Shown: positions 42,808-52,358, counted from the stretch's first letter. The stretch is 64,000 bases of DNA from Sandaracinobacteroides saxicola (GCF_014117445.1 NZ_CP059851.1:2294001-2358000); one strand, 5' to 3'. Numbers and translations: made by a program. Notes: generated from the letters alone by a model not told the origin.

Positions 42808-43077
42808 ATGGACGCTGATTTGGATTCGATGGATCGCGCCGCGCTTCTCAACGAAGTGAAAAGGCTGCGTCAGGCCATCCGGGAGCATCGCGACGCCTCC
42901 GGGCACGACCTGTGCTGGCATCACCCCAGGCTATGGTCGATGCTGCCCGAGCCGGTTCAGCCGCACATCGAGGTGCCGGAATGGCCGCAATTCCTGCGGG
43001 GATGCCTGGCCTACCGCCAATCGCTCGATCAACAGGCTGCTGATGCGCCAAGGATCACGGCGGAGTATGGGCGTTAG
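42808..43077 (+). CDS. Conserved small protein with HDLCWHHP motif
   Basis: An 89-residue protein: a helical N-terminus (LLNEVKRLRQAIREHRDASG) followed by HDLCWHHPRLW, whose Cys and His residues suggest metal binding. I recall similar short conserved proteins in proteobacteria without known function. GGAGG lies 4 bases before ATG 42808. Confidence 0.7.
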   Translation: MDADLDSMDRAALLNEVKRLRQAIREHRDASGHDLCWHHPRLWSMLPEPVQPHIEVPEWPQFLRGCLAYRQSLDQQAADAPRITAEYGR

Positions 43078-43161
43078 GGACAAGTATTGGTCGTTCCGAA
43101 ATACCCGCCACAGTGCCAAATGCGGAGGTCAGCAACCGCTGTCAACGACCGTTTGGTTCAA

Positions 43162-43791
43162 TCACTGGCCGGGTGGCGGTGGCATTGTCGCCAATATGCT
43201 GGACCTTGCAAGGCCGCGATCGACGTAGGAGCTGAGGCGCCGCCTCGCACTGATCATCGCTCCGCCTTCGGGTAAAGTGCGCGCATAAAAGAGGATTGGA
43301 AACAGATAAGTGTCGCTGCGCGTAAAGGCTTCACCGCCTAGCTTACCTGCTGCAAAGCTGTCGTCGAGAATGTCAAGCGCCGCCTCAACCTTAGGCAACA
43401 AGATGTCAATGGCGGTACGGTCAGGCGCGCCGCCAGCACCCTGCGGAAACATGTAGGCGAACAGATATTGACGGATCAGCAGCGGTTCGATCGTGGTCGC
43501 AATGATTGACGTCCATTGCGCATCGTTGAGTGCGGCTTCGCGTGTCGTAGGAACCAGAGGCGGCCCTTCGAATGTCTCATCAATATAATCGATAATGGTG
43601 CGGGATTCGCAGAGCGTCACATTGCCGTGGCGGAACACGGGCAATTTCCCGAACGGGTGAATGGCGTTAACCTCGGCACTGTGCGGTGGCGCGACCACCA
43701 ATTCATGTGCGATGCCTTTTTCGGCGAGTGCGATGCGCACTGCCCAGACAAAATTGCTCTGTGGCAGACCGATGACTTGAACTTGCGACAT
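43162..43791 (-). CDS. Glutathione S-transferase
   Basis: A 209-residue GST: N-terminal thioredoxin domain with FGKLPVFRHG and the glutathione-contact ESRTIIDYI, then a helical C-terminal domain. Catalytic Ser/Tyr near the start (QSNFVWAVRIAL). AAGGAG precedes ATG 43791. An ECF-type promoter identical in layout to that of the DGPF gene lies just upstream, which places it in the same regulon. Confidence 0.88.
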   Translation of the reverse strand: MSQVQVIGLPQSNFVWAVRIALAEKGIAHELVVAPPHSAEVNAIHPFGKLPVFRHGNVTLCESRTIIDYIDETFEGPPLVPTTREAALNDAQWTSIIATTIEPLLIRQYLFAYMFPQGAGGAPDRTAIDILLPKVEAALDILDDSFAAGKLGGEAFTRSDTYLFPILFYARTLPEGGAMISARRRLSSYVDRGLARSSILATMPPPPGQ

Positions 43792-43815
43792 CTGGCTTCT
43801 CCTTGGGTTTCGAAG

Positions 43816-43846
43816 CCATGACGTTGGAGTAGGCCAGATTGGGACA
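43816..43846 (-). promoter_or_regulatory. ECF-type promoter of the GST gene
   Basis: Minus strand TGTCCCAAT (43846-43838), 14 bases, CGTCATGG (43823-43816). The same two blocks with the same 14-base spacing occur before the DGPF gene at 45437-45467. CGTC as a -10 element is typical of ECF sigma factors. Confidence 0.7.
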
Positions 43847-43854
43847 GGCCGTTT

Positions 43855-45076
43855 TCAGTTAGCCAGCGCCGCGCGCCGGGCGAGCAACCAACTGCGCACT
43901 TCAGGCTGTGAGGCGAGGCCCGCCGCCCGTTGATAGGCATCGGCAGCCTCCGACGCCTCCTCGAGCGCCGCAAGCACATGCGCGCGGGTGGCCCAATAGG
44001 GTTGATGAGCGGCAATCCTCTGGTCTTCGATGGCATCAAGAGCGGCAAGCGCAGCAGCGTGATCGCCGGTTTGTGTCAGCGCAGCAGCGCGGGCGACACG
44101 CGCGCCGACGGTCGGGGCGAGCGCCAGCAGGCTGTCGTATAGGTGGAGGATTGTGTCCCAGTCGGTTCGCCCGCTGCGGCGGCGATTGGCATGAACCGCC
44201 TGGATCGCCGCTTCGAGCTGAAAGCGGCCCGGCTGCGCCATTGCACCGGCGGTATGCAGCCATTGCTCGGCCCTGATCGTCGCTGCCTCATTCCATGTGG
44301 TCAAATCCTGTTCACCTAGTGGCACATAATGGCCTTGCGTTGCCATCGATGGCCGCGCCGATACGAACAGCATAAGCGCATAGAGCCCGAGTGCTTCGGG
44401 TTCCTCGGGCACAAGATAGACCACCAATTGCCCTAGCCACAGTGCCTCACCTTCCAGATCGGCCTGACGCGAGGCGTCGCGGGCAAGCGTGAAAGCGGCA
44501 TAAATGGCATCAAGCAAGTGCGCGAGACGTGGCGCCAAGTCTTCGTGACCAGGCACGGCGAAGCCGATGCCGCTCGCCGCCAGCTTGACCTTTGCCCGGA
44601 CGAGTCGCTTGGTCATCGCAGCGGGCGAAGTGAGAAAAACCGGTGCCATCCGTTCGGCGGTAAGGCCCAGTACGACTTGGAGCATCAACGGGGTCCGCGC
44701 CGCCTCTTCGATGGCCGGATGCGCGCAAGCGAGCATCAGTCCCAACCGCTCGTCGGGAAATAACAGATCGGCGTTCATCATCGCTTCCGCCTCTTCGTGC
44801 ATTCGCATGAGTTCGGCTTGCGCGGCATCGTGCCGCATGCGTCGACGAGAGCGATCGATCGCGCGGCGCCGGGCGACCGTCAGCAGCCAGGCCTGCGGAT
44901 TGGCGGGAACACCGTCCTGTGGCCACCGCTCAAGTGCTGCGACAAGCGCGTCCGCCAGCATGTCCTCGGCGGTCGCAAGGTCCCCGGAGCGAGCGGCAAG
45001 CAATGCAAGTACGCGACCATAGGCCTGCCGCGCTTCTGCCTCGACGCTTGCCCGGACGCTAATCGCCCAAACTCAC
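43855..45076 (-). CDS. ECF42-type sigma factor with C-terminal extension; apparent N-terminal frameshift
   Basis: An ECF sigma with sigma-2 (AWLLTVARRRAIDRSRRR), sigma-4 and a long TPR-like C-terminal extension, as in the ECF42 group that accompanies DGPF proteins. GTG 45076 overlaps the DGPF stop (GTGA) and reads five sensible codons (MSLGD), then hits TAG at 45059-45061. Removing one T at 45061/45062 restores a continuous product with SVRASVEAEARQAYGRV before LALLAARSGDLA. As written, only a shorter 382-residue frame from 45003 remains, which lacks the first part of sigma-2. It is either a real frameshift or a sequence error. Confidence 0.8.
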
Positions 45077-45417
45077 ATCTGCATAACGGGCCGCACCTCG
45101 ACCGCGCCATAAGATGCCGCCGGATTGCGCGCCGCCCATTGCAGCGCGGTATCGAGATCGGGAACCTCGATGATGTAGTATCCGCCCAATTGCTCCTTGC
45201 TGTCCGCATAGGGCCCGTCTTGAATGTCGCGCTGGCCGTCACGGATGCGCAGCGTCGTGGCTTTCGAGCTTGATTCCAGCGCGTTGCCGCCGCGCATCAC
45301 GCCGGCATCGATCATCGCTTTGGTATAGGCGCCCCATGCCTCCATATCGGCGTGAACTGCAGCGCTGGCGTCCCCCGGCTGTGCCGAAGGAACGATATTG
45401 AGGATCATATATTGCAT
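45073..45417 (-). CDS. YCII/DGPF-domain protein
   Basis: A 114-residue protein of the YCII-related DGPF family (DGPYADSKEQLGGYYIIE in the middle). Such proteins are the standard genomic partner of ECF42 sigma factors; their biochemistry is unclear. AGGAG lies 7 bases before ATG 45417. Its stop overlaps the sigma factor start. Confidence 0.87.
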   Translation of the reverse strand: MQYMILNIVPSAQPGDASAAVHADMEAWGAYTKAMIDAGVMRGGNALESSSKATTLRIRDGQRDIQDGPYADSKEQLGGYYIIEVPDLDTALQWAARNPAASYGAVEVRPVMQM

Positions 45418-45436
45418 GGGTGTCTCCTTTCTATGC

Positions 45437-45467
45437 CCATGACGCGCAGCGCAAGCCAATTGGGACA
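45437..45467 (-). promoter_or_regulatory. ECF-type promoter of the DGPF-sigma operon
   Basis: Minus strand TGTCCCAAT (45467-45459), 14 bases, CGTCATGG (45444-45437). It matches the promoter before the GST gene and suggests that the ECF factor activates its own operon. Confidence 0.7.
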
Positions 45468-45548
45468 GCTTGGATTTCGATTCCTCTACTCATGTTCGGC
45501 AGCTTTCTTCTGGCCAACGCTCAATAGCCGACGTTTCGAAATCCCCGA

Positions 45549-46433
45549 CTAACCCGTCACCCGCGTCGGCACCGGTCGTTCCAGCCTGGCGCTTTTGCCC
45601 ACAATCAGTTCGCCGGCGAACAGGCGGGTTTCGGGCTGGTGGTCGGGGTGCTCGATGCGGTCGGCGATGGCCGCCGCGGCCGCTTCCGCCATGCGGCGCA
45701 GGGGTTGCCGCATCGTCGTCAACTGATAGGCGGGCCAGCGGGCGATGCCGATGCCGTCGAAGCCGACGAAACTGATCTGCCGTGGCACGCGGATGTCGAG
45801 CGCGCGTGCGCGTTCCATGGCACCGATCGCCATGGCATCGTTCGCGGCGATGATCGCGGTCGGTCGCCGGGGCACGCGGGCGAAGATGCGGTCAAGCGCA
45901 TCCTGTCCGGATTCGTAGGAAAAATCGCCGGGTTCGATCAGGATTTCGCGCGCCCGGCGCTGTTCCAGGGCTTCGACCGCGCCTGCCACGCGCTCGCGGC
46001 CGACCAGCGAATCGGCGGGGGATGAAATGATCCCGAAGCGGCGATGCCCGGCATCGATCAGCCGCATGGCGATCGACCAGCCGCACTCGCGGTGGTTGCA
46101 GCTGACGACATTGGCCCGCACGCTGGGGGTGAAACAGTTGTAGAGCAGTAGCGGCAGGCCGGCCTTCTCCAGCGCGAACACCTCCGTCAGCGAGGGCAGC
46201 GCCGCGGCGATGACACCGACGATGCCGACACCCGCCACATGGTGCAGGGCGGAATCGACATCGCCCTCATGCTCCAGGACCGACAGGACCGCGCGATAGC
46301 CGCGCCGCTCCAGGCGCCCCGCCAGCTCCGGCAGCAGTTCCGGATAGGCCAGCATGGTGGCGCGCGCGATCAGCAACGCCACCTGGCCCCGGCTGCCGCC
46401 ACTGTTCGCGCTCTTGTCCCGCACCAATGCCAT
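45549..46433 (-). CDS. LacI-type sensor domain lacking the DNA-binding domain
   Basis: A roughly 294-residue protein with the periplasmic-binding-like core of LacI/GalR regulators (AGHRRFGIISSP, PTAIIAANDAMAIGAMERA, ISFVGFDGIGIARW, TTMRQPLRRMAEAA). The usual N-terminal helix-turn-helix of about 55 residues is missing, and no remnant appears in any frame upstream to 46560. Start is uncertain: ATG 46433 has GGGAG too near; TTG 46427 is better spaced. It is divergent from the SnoaL gene at 46556. It cannot bind DNA in the usual way. Confidence 0.7.
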   Translation of the reverse strand: MALVRDKSANSGGSRGQVALLIARATMLAYPELLPELAGRLERRGYRAVLSVLEHEGDVDSALHHVAGVGIVGVIAAALPSLTEVFALEKAGLPLLLYNCFTPSVRANVVSCNHRECGWSIAMRLIDAGHRRFGIISSPADSLVGRERVAGAVEALEQRRAREILIEPGDFSYESGQDALDRIFARVPRRPTAIIAANDAMAIGAMERARALDIRVPRQISFVGFDGIGIARWPAYQLTTMRQPLRRMAEAAAAAIADRIEHPDHQPETRLFAGELIVGKSARLERPVPTRVTG

Positions 46434-46521
46434 TCTCCCGATGCCATTGTTTCGGGTCTGGCGAGCCCTGGTCAAGCCTTCGCAACAAATCGGTTGCGTC
46501 CGGGCGGCAATGCGTGCACAT

Positions 46522-46541
46522 TTTGTCCGAATCCGGATAAA
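46522..46541. promoter_or_regulatory. 20-bp palindromic operator upstream of the second SnoaL gene
   Basis: TTTGTCCGAATCCGGATAAA has 8-bp arms with one mismatch around AATC. A close relative lies at 41676-41695 before the other SnoaL gene. It is in the divergent region between the LacI-type gene and the SnoaL gene, 15 bp before the latter. Confidence 0.6.
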
Positions 46542-46555
46542 TTGAAGGATGAACG

Positions 46556-47761
46556 ATGGCTTTGGCCGATCATGATCTGGGCAGCAGGACGCAGGGCAAC
46601 AGCTCGTCGCGGCCGGTGAAGCTGGCGGAACCGCTTGAGAATCCTGTGGCGAATCCGCTGCGCATCGCCCGATCGGCGATGCCGGACGGTTATGACATCG
46701 CGCTGCGAAAATCCGTCCGCGGTGGGACGGATTCGCTGCTGCGCCCCGATCAGGGCCAGCGCCGCCAGCCGATGCGGGGCTTCGAGGAGCAGTATGTCGA
46801 CATCATCGACTACATCGTCCGCATCACCCACCGCATCTGGGAAGAAAAGGACATCGGCTACATCTACGACACCTATCGGCACAATTGCCGGGTGACCGAT
46901 GACGCCGGGCTGCAATATGGCCGCGACAAGATCGTTGCCGACACCGTCCATACCGTGAACGCCTTTCCCGACATCCGCCTGTACGCGGACGAGATCGTCT
47001 GGGCGGGGAATGAGGACAGCGGCTTCTTCACCTCCCACCGCACTGTCATTACCGGCACCAACACCGGCTGGAGCCGTTTCGGCCCGCCGACGGGCAGGAA
47101 GATCACCGTCTGGTGCATCGCCAACTGCCTGGCACAGGACAATGAGATTTTCGAGGAATGGGTGATCTACAACCAGTCCTCGATGCTCCAGCAGCTGGGG
47201 TTCAACCTGTTTGAAAAGGCGCGCGAATTCGGTGATGCGCGCGTCCGCGATGCCGCGCCGAAGCTGCTGCCGAGCGAGCCGACGCGGCTTGCCGGGCAGG
47301 GCAAGCCGATCCATCTGCCCTCAGCGCCCGCGGGCTTCGACATCGAGGACGCGGTGCGGCGTGCGCATCACTACAGCTGGAATTGGCGCAACATGGCGGC
47401 GCTCGACCGGCTTTATGATCCGAACCTGGTGTTCCACGGGCCGACCGACCGCGAGCTGCGCGGCCTGGCCGCCTACAAGAGCTTCATCCTGAGCATGATC
47501 GCCATGTTCCCGGACATCGCGACCCAGGTCGATGAAATCTACTGGATGGGCAACGACGTGGACGGATACCTGACCTCGGTGCGCTGGTCGGGCGTCGGCA
47601 CGCACCGCGGCTTCGGCGTCTATGGCCCGCCGACCGGTCGCCAGGTCCGCATCTGGGGCATCCTTCAGCAGCATATCGTCCGCGGCAAGGTCGTGGAGGA
47701 ATGGATGATGTTCAACGAATTCGACCTGCTTCAGCAGATCATGGCGTCGGAGCCGATCTAG
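46556..47761 (+). CDS. SnoaL/NTF2-like double-domain protein
   Basis: A 401-residue protein with two NTF2-like domains, about 75-225 and 265-395, each with a PPTGR(K/Q) turn (FGPPTGRKITVW and YGPPTGRQVRIW). It is a relative of the protein at 41707. AAGGA lies 6 bases before ATG 46556. The TonB receptor gene follows 36 bp later and is probably co-transcribed. Substrate unknown. Confidence 0.75.
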   Translation: MALADHDLGSRTQGNSSSRPVKLAEPLENPVANPLRIARSAMPDGYDIALRKSVRGGTDSLLRPDQGQRRQPMRGFEEQYVDIIDYIVRITHRIWEEKDIGYIYDTYRHNCRVTDDAGLQYGRDKIVADTVHTVNAFPDIRLYADEIVWAGNEDSGFFTSHRTVITGTNTGWSRFGPPTGRKITVWCIANCLAQDNEIFEEWVIYNQSSMLQQLGFNLFEKAREFGDARVRDAAPKLLPSEPTRLAGQGKPIHLPSAPAGFDIEDAVRRAHHYSWNWRNMAALDRLYDPNLVFHGPTDRELRGLAAYKSFILSMIAMFPDIATQVDEIYWMGNDVDGYLTSVRWSGVGTHRGFGVYGPPTGRQVRIWGILQQHIVRGKVVEEWMMFNEFDLLQQIMASEPI

Positions 47762-47803
47762 CCGCCGATCACCGAACGAGACCAAAAGCAAAGGGGAATG
47801 ACG

Positions 47804-50173
47804 ATGAAGAGCAGACTCACGGCCTTGCTGATCGGAACGTCGCTTCTGGCGGTCGCCGCGCCGGCCACCGCCCAGGCCCCCGCCCCCGCCCCGGCGCCGC
47901 AGGCATCGGCCGATGGCCTGGACGACATCGTCGTGACCGCGCAGCGCCGCGAGGAGCGGCTGCAGAATGTGCCGATCGCGATCAGCGCCTTCACGCAGGA
48001 GGAGCTGACGAAGAATGATGTGCGCGACATCAGCCGCCTGGCGCAGTTCACCCCCGGCTTCAATTTCGGCCAATCCGGTTTCGATACCCGCCCCGCGATC
48101 CGCGGCGTCCGTACCGACAGTGTCGACGGCAACGGCGATCCGACGATCGGCTTTTACATCGACGACGTTTATCAAAGCCTGGCGGTGCAGGCGTCCGCGC
48201 CGATCGTCGATGTGGCGCGCGTGGAAATCGCCCGCGGTCCGCAGGGCACGCTGTTCGGCCGCAACACCTTCGGCGGCGCGATCTCCATCGTCAGCGCCCT
48301 GCCCACCAACGAGCTGGAGGGCGGGTTCGATCTGACCTATGGCAATTATGACCGGATCAAGGCGACCGGCTATATCAGCATCCCGGTCAGCGACAGCTTC
48401 GGCATCCGCCTGGCAGGGTCGCGCGAACGGCGCGACGGCTATGTCATCAACGTCAATCCCGTGGCGCGCGGCAACGATCTCTACAGCCGCGATTCCGACT
48501 TCATGCGCAGCACCGCGCGCTGGACGCCGACCGACAGCCTGGAGGTGATCGTGCGCGGCACCTACTGGCGCGAGGGCGGCACCGGGGCGGGGGCGTTCGG
48601 TTACAAACAGGGCGGTGTCATCGCCAACCCGAACGTCACCCCTGAGACCGCGGGCGTGCGCGGCGGACGCGGCCTTCTGACCGGCACACCGCTCTTCTTT
48701 TTCGCCGGCGCGCCCCGAGACGGCATTCCCGACATCAACGGGGTCGACATCGGCAGCCCCGATTCCCCCGACCCCTACAGCTGGGTGGGTGAGTTCCGCC
48801 CGTCCGCGGCGTTGAAGCAATATGCCGGATCGGGGCAGATCCGCTGGTCGAACGACAGCATCTTCGTGCGCTCGATCACCAGCTATCAGGATTTCAAATA
48901 TCAGAGCAATGCCGGTGAAGCACGCGGCTCCCCGCGCACCGAATATGTCGCGATCCGCAATACCCGGACCTTTACTCAGGAGCTGCAGGTCGGCAGCGTC
49001 ACTTCAAAGCCATTCCAGTGGATCGCCGGTCTATATTATCTCGACGATAAATATTATGACTCCTTCTACATCAACGATCCGGGCTATTTCTTTCAGTCCG
49101 GGCAGACCATTTCCACCAAGTCATATGCGGCCTATGGTCAGGCGTCGCTCTATCTCAGCGACATGTTCCGGATCACCGCCGGCGGGCGCTACACGTCGGA
49201 CGAGAAGAATTTCATCTACAATGAGCTTTATGCCGACACGATCAGCCCGTTTCCCTCGGCATTCACCAACCAGGCCGCCTTTCAGGCCTATCGCTGCCCG
49301 GGCGCCAGCCTGAATGCCACCTGCTTCCCGGCGGCCTTTCCCGCCAAGGGAACCTTCAAGAAATTCACCTGGCGGCTGGGGGCAGAGGCGTTCCTGACGC
49401 CTGAAAACCTGCTTTATGCCAGCGTTTCGACCGGCTTTCGCTCCGGCGGCTTCAACGGCGCCAGCCTGAACAACCCCAACCTGCCGGCGGCCTTTCAGCC
49501 GGAGAATATCACGGCCTATGAAATCGGATCGAAGAACCGGTTCGCGGGCGGAACGATCCAGCTCAACGCCTCGGCCTATTACAACCAGTTCCGGAACCTC
49601 CAGTTGCAGAACCAGTTCTCGATCCCGGGATCCACGGTCTCCTCGTCGGGAGTCCTCAACGCCGGTTCCGCGCGCGCCTATGGCCTTGAACTCGAAGCGG
49701 TGGTGCGGCCGATGCCGGAATTGACGCTGAATGCAACGGCCGCGCTCGTCAACGCGCGCTTCACCGACTATCGCTTCCGCGGCCGGCCCTCGACCTTCTA
49801 TCCCCTGCAGGACATCAACCTGTCCGGCAATTCGCTCGGCCACACGCCGGACTATAAGTTCACGGCCGGGGCGAGCTATGACTTCGTGATCCCCGGTTTT
49901 GGCACGATCACGCCACGTGCCAGCGCGGTGTTCTCGGGTAAATATTTCAACACCGATTACAATACGGTGATCGATGTGCAGCGCGCCTACACCACGATCG
50001 ATGCGGGGCTGGGCTGGAAATCGGAAGATCAGCGGTTCGGGCTGGAGGCCTTCGTGACGAACCTCACCGACAAGGCGGTGCTCAACTATGCCGCCTTCGG
50101 CTCCCAGACACTGCTGACAAGCTATGAGCCGCCGCGCTTCTATGGCATCCGGTTTAGCTTCAAAAGCCGCTGA
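47804..50173 (+). CDS. TonB-dependent outer-membrane receptor
   Basis: A 789-residue receptor: signal peptide cut after ATAQ, an Ala/Pro linker, TonB-box-like DDIVVTAQ (40-47), plug domain (PAIRGVRTDS) and a large barrel ending in FSFKSR. Start ATG 47804 is better spaced from AAGGGGA than ATG 47798. Its neighbours (SnoaL, GH42, MFS) suggest uptake of a galactoside or related glycoside. Confidence 0.92.
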   Translation: MKSRLTALLIGTSLLAVAAPATAQAPAPAPAPQASADGLDDIVVTAQRREERLQNVPIAISAFTQEELTKNDVRDISRLAQFTPGFNFGQSGFDTRPAIRGVRTDSVDGNGDPTIGFYIDDVYQSLAVQASAPIVDVARVEIARGPQGTLFGRNTFGGAISIVSALPTNELEGGFDLTYGNYDRIKATGYISIPVSDSFGIRLAGSRERRDGYVINVNPVARGNDLYSRDSDFMRSTARWTPTDSLEVIVRGTYWREGGTGAGAFGYKQGGVIANPNVTPETAGVRGGRGLLTGTPLFFFAGAPRDGIPDINGVDIGSPDSPDPYSWVGEFRPSAALKQYAGSGQIRWSNDSIFVRSITSYQDFKYQSNAGEARGSPRTEYVAIRNTRTFTQELQVGSVTSKPFQWIAGLYYLDDKYYDSFYINDPGYFFQSGQTISTKSYAAYGQASLYLSDMFRITAGGRYTSDEKNFIYNELYADTISPFPSAFTNQAAFQAYRCPGASLNATCFPAAFPAKGTFKKFTWRLGAEAFLTPENLLYASVSTGFRSGGFNGASLNNPNLPAAFQPENITAYEIGSKNRFAGGTIQLNASAYYNQFRNLQLQNQFSIPGSTVSSSGVLNAGSARAYGLELEAVVRPMPELTLNATAALVNARFTDYRFRGRPSTFYPLQDINLSGNSLGHTPDYKFTAGASYDFVIPGFGTITPRASAVFSGKYFNTDYNTVIDVQRAYTTIDAGLGWKSEDQRFGLEAFVTNLTDKAVLNYAAFGSQTLLTSYEPPRFYGIRFSFKSR

Positions 50174-50291
50174 CGACCAGGCGGAGGGTGGTTTTCCGCC
50201 GGAGGGACGCACGACAACAAGGGCCTGAACCCGCATCTCGATTGCCGTCGAAATGCAGTATGGCCCGGGCCGGCGGAAAGGGGAGAGGCGC

Positions 50292-52358
50292 GTGAGACAT
50301 GGGTTGGGCCGGGTTCGCGCACTTCTCGCCGGCGTTGCGCTGACCGGTGCGCTGCTCGGTGCGCAGACCGTGGCGGCGGCGCCACCCGCCTCGCAACCGG
50401 TCTTTCCCTATGGCGTTTCCTGGTATCCCGAGCTGTGGCCGGAGGACAGCTGGGGCAGCGACCTGGCAGCCATGAAGCGCGCGAATATCAGTTTCGTACG
50501 GATGGCCGAATTTTCCTGGAGCAGGCTGGAGCCCGAGGAAGGGCGGTTCGAGTTCGGCTGGCTCGACCACGCGATTGCCCAGGCGAAGGCGGCCGGCATG
50601 AAGGTCGTGCTGGGCACGCCGACCGCCGCGCCGCCCGCCTGGCTGACGACAAGATATCCCGATACGCTGCTGGTCGAAGCCGACGGGCAGCGCGCGCGCC
50701 ATGGCGGTCGACGGCACTTCTCCGTTGCCAGCGGCACCTATCGCGCCAAGGCGGCGGGGATCGCGGCCAGGCTTGCCGAACGCTATGGTCATGATCCTGA
50801 CGTGCTCGGCTTCCAGATCGACAATGAATATGGCCGCGACACCTTCGACCCCGAAATGCGATCGCGTTTCCAGACCTGGCTTCGGGCGAAATATGGCACG
50901 CTCGCCGCGCTGAACCGCGCCTGGTACACCGGCAACTGGAGCGTGAGCTACAGCGACTGGGCGCAGGTCGACCTGCCCCGCCCCTTCGATTTCCCCGGCC
51001 ATGTCGTCGATGGCAAGCGTTTCAAGAGCGACATGTGGCGCGACTATCAACAGGCGCAGATCGACGCGATGCGGCCGCACCTGTCGCCGGACAAGTTCAT
51101 CACGCACAATTATGTGTCGAAATACAGCGAGTTCGATTTCAGCGTTCCGGCCCGGCGCCTCGATCTCGTGTCGTGGGATTTCTACAGCGAGGGCGAACGG
51201 CTCGACCCGCCTGAAGGCGCGCTGATGAGCGGCCTGTACCGCGGCTTCCTCAACAGGAACCCGTGGGTGATGGAATCGTCAGCCGGCAACATCGTCTTCG
51301 TCGACCGCAACTTCACCCAGCAGCGCGGCGAGGTGCGCGCGATGGCGTGGCAATCGATCGCGCACGGGGCGGACGGCTACGCCTATTGGGTGTGGAAATC
51401 ACCGCTGGGCGGCAACGAACAATTTCACGGCTCGATGGTCGATGCCGGCGGCCGCGACCGCCCGGTGTTCGCCGAAATCGCACAGGCAGGTGCCGAGATC
51501 AAACGCGCCTGGCCGGTCCTGCGCGGCTCGAATCCGGTCGCGGAGGTCGCGTTTCTCCACGATTATCCCAGCCGCTGGGCACTCGAACGCCTGCCGATGA
51601 CCCGCGACTATGATCCCTGGAAGGTGCAGGTCGATCTTTACCGCGCGGTCGCGCCGGCGGTCGGCGGAATCGACGTGCTGGGCACACCCGAGTCCCTTGC
51701 CCGCTATCGCCTCGTCGTCGCGCCCACGATGCACATGATCAGCGCGGGCGCGGCAAGGGCCCTCGACAGCTATGTCCGCGCCGGCGGTCACCTGTTGGTG
51801 GGGCCGCGTGCGGGGGTGAAGGACGAGTTCAACCTGCTGTGGCAGCCGGGCGCGCCGGGGCCGCTGGGCGCATTGATCGGCGCGCGCGTCGATCATACGC
51901 AGGTGCTTGACCGGCCGCTGGCGCTGGCCGGCGCACTGGGTGAGGCGAAGGCGAATGTCTGGGCCGAACGCCTGACCGCCACCGCGCCCGGCTTGGAAAC
52001 CCTGCTCAGCTACGCGCCGCGCGACGGGTTCCTCGATGGCCAGCCGGCCGTGGTGTCGCGCCGCGTCGGCAAGGGCCGCATCACCTATGTCGGCGCCTGG
52101 CTCGACGCGCCGTCGCTCGCACGGGTCGCGGCCTGGGCGGCACAACAGGCGGGCGCGAAACCGCTGATCGCCGGCGTGCCCGGCGGCGTTGAAATCGCCG
52201 CGCGCGAAGGGCCACTGGGGCGTACGACGGTGGCGATCAACTGGACCGATGCGGATCAGAGTTTCGCCCTGCCCGCGCCGATGCGCGACATCGTCGACGG
52301 CACGACCAAGGCGCGCGTGACGCTGCCCAAACACGGCGTCGCGGTGCTGGTGCGATGA
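50292..52358 (+). CDS. Exported GH42 beta-galactosidase
   Basis: A 688-residue GH42 enzyme with a signal peptide (RALLAGVALTGALLG, cut after VAAA). The acid/base is Glu179 (FQIDNEYGRDT) and the nucleophile Glu328 (WVMESSAGN); a trimerisation domain (about 400-600) and a C-terminal beta domain follow. It starts at GTG 50292; no in-frame ATG fits. It cleaves terminal beta-galactosides in the periplasm or outside. The stop overlaps the MFS start (ATGA). Confidence 0.93.
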   Translation: MRHGLGRVRALLAGVALTGALLGAQTVAAAPPASQPVFPYGVSWYPELWPEDSWGSDLAAMKRANISFVRMAEFSWSRLEPEEGRFEFGWLDHAIAQAKAAGMKVVLGTPTAAPPAWLTTRYPDTLLVEADGQRARHGGRRHFSVASGTYRAKAAGIAARLAERYGHDPDVLGFQIDNEYGRDTFDPEMRSRFQTWLRAKYGTLAALNRAWYTGNWSVSYSDWAQVDLPRPFDFPGHVVDGKRFKSDMWRDYQQAQIDAMRPHLSPDKFITHNYVSKYSEFDFSVPARRLDLVSWDFYSEGERLDPPEGALMSGLYRGFLNRNPWVMESSAGNIVFVDRNFTQQRGEVRAMAWQSIAHGADGYAYWVWKSPLGGNEQFHGSMVDAGGRDRPVFAEIAQAGAEIKRAWPVLRGSNPVAEVAFLHDYPSRWALERLPMTRDYDPWKVQVDLYRAVAPAVGGIDVLGTPESLARYRLVVAPTMHMISAGAARALDSYVRAGGHLLVGPRAGVKDEFNLLWQPGAPGPLGALIGARVDHTQVLDRPLALAGALGEAKANVWAERLTATAPGLETLLSYAPRDGFLDGQPAVVSRRVGKGRITYVGAWLDAPSLARVAAWAAQQAGAKPLIAGVPGGVEIAAREGPLGRTTVAINWTDADQSFALPAPMRDIVDGTTKARVTLPKHGVAVLVR

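Noticed and set aside
46522-46541. Palindrome as a classical LacI-family operator
   Set aside because: LacI-type sites usually have a central CG; this one has a 4-base centre AATC, and the local LacI-type protein lacks a DNA-binding domain.
47798-47803. ATG 47798 as the TonB receptor start
   Set aside because: It is only 1-2 bases from the ribosome site; ATG 47804 is correctly spaced and begins the signal peptide.
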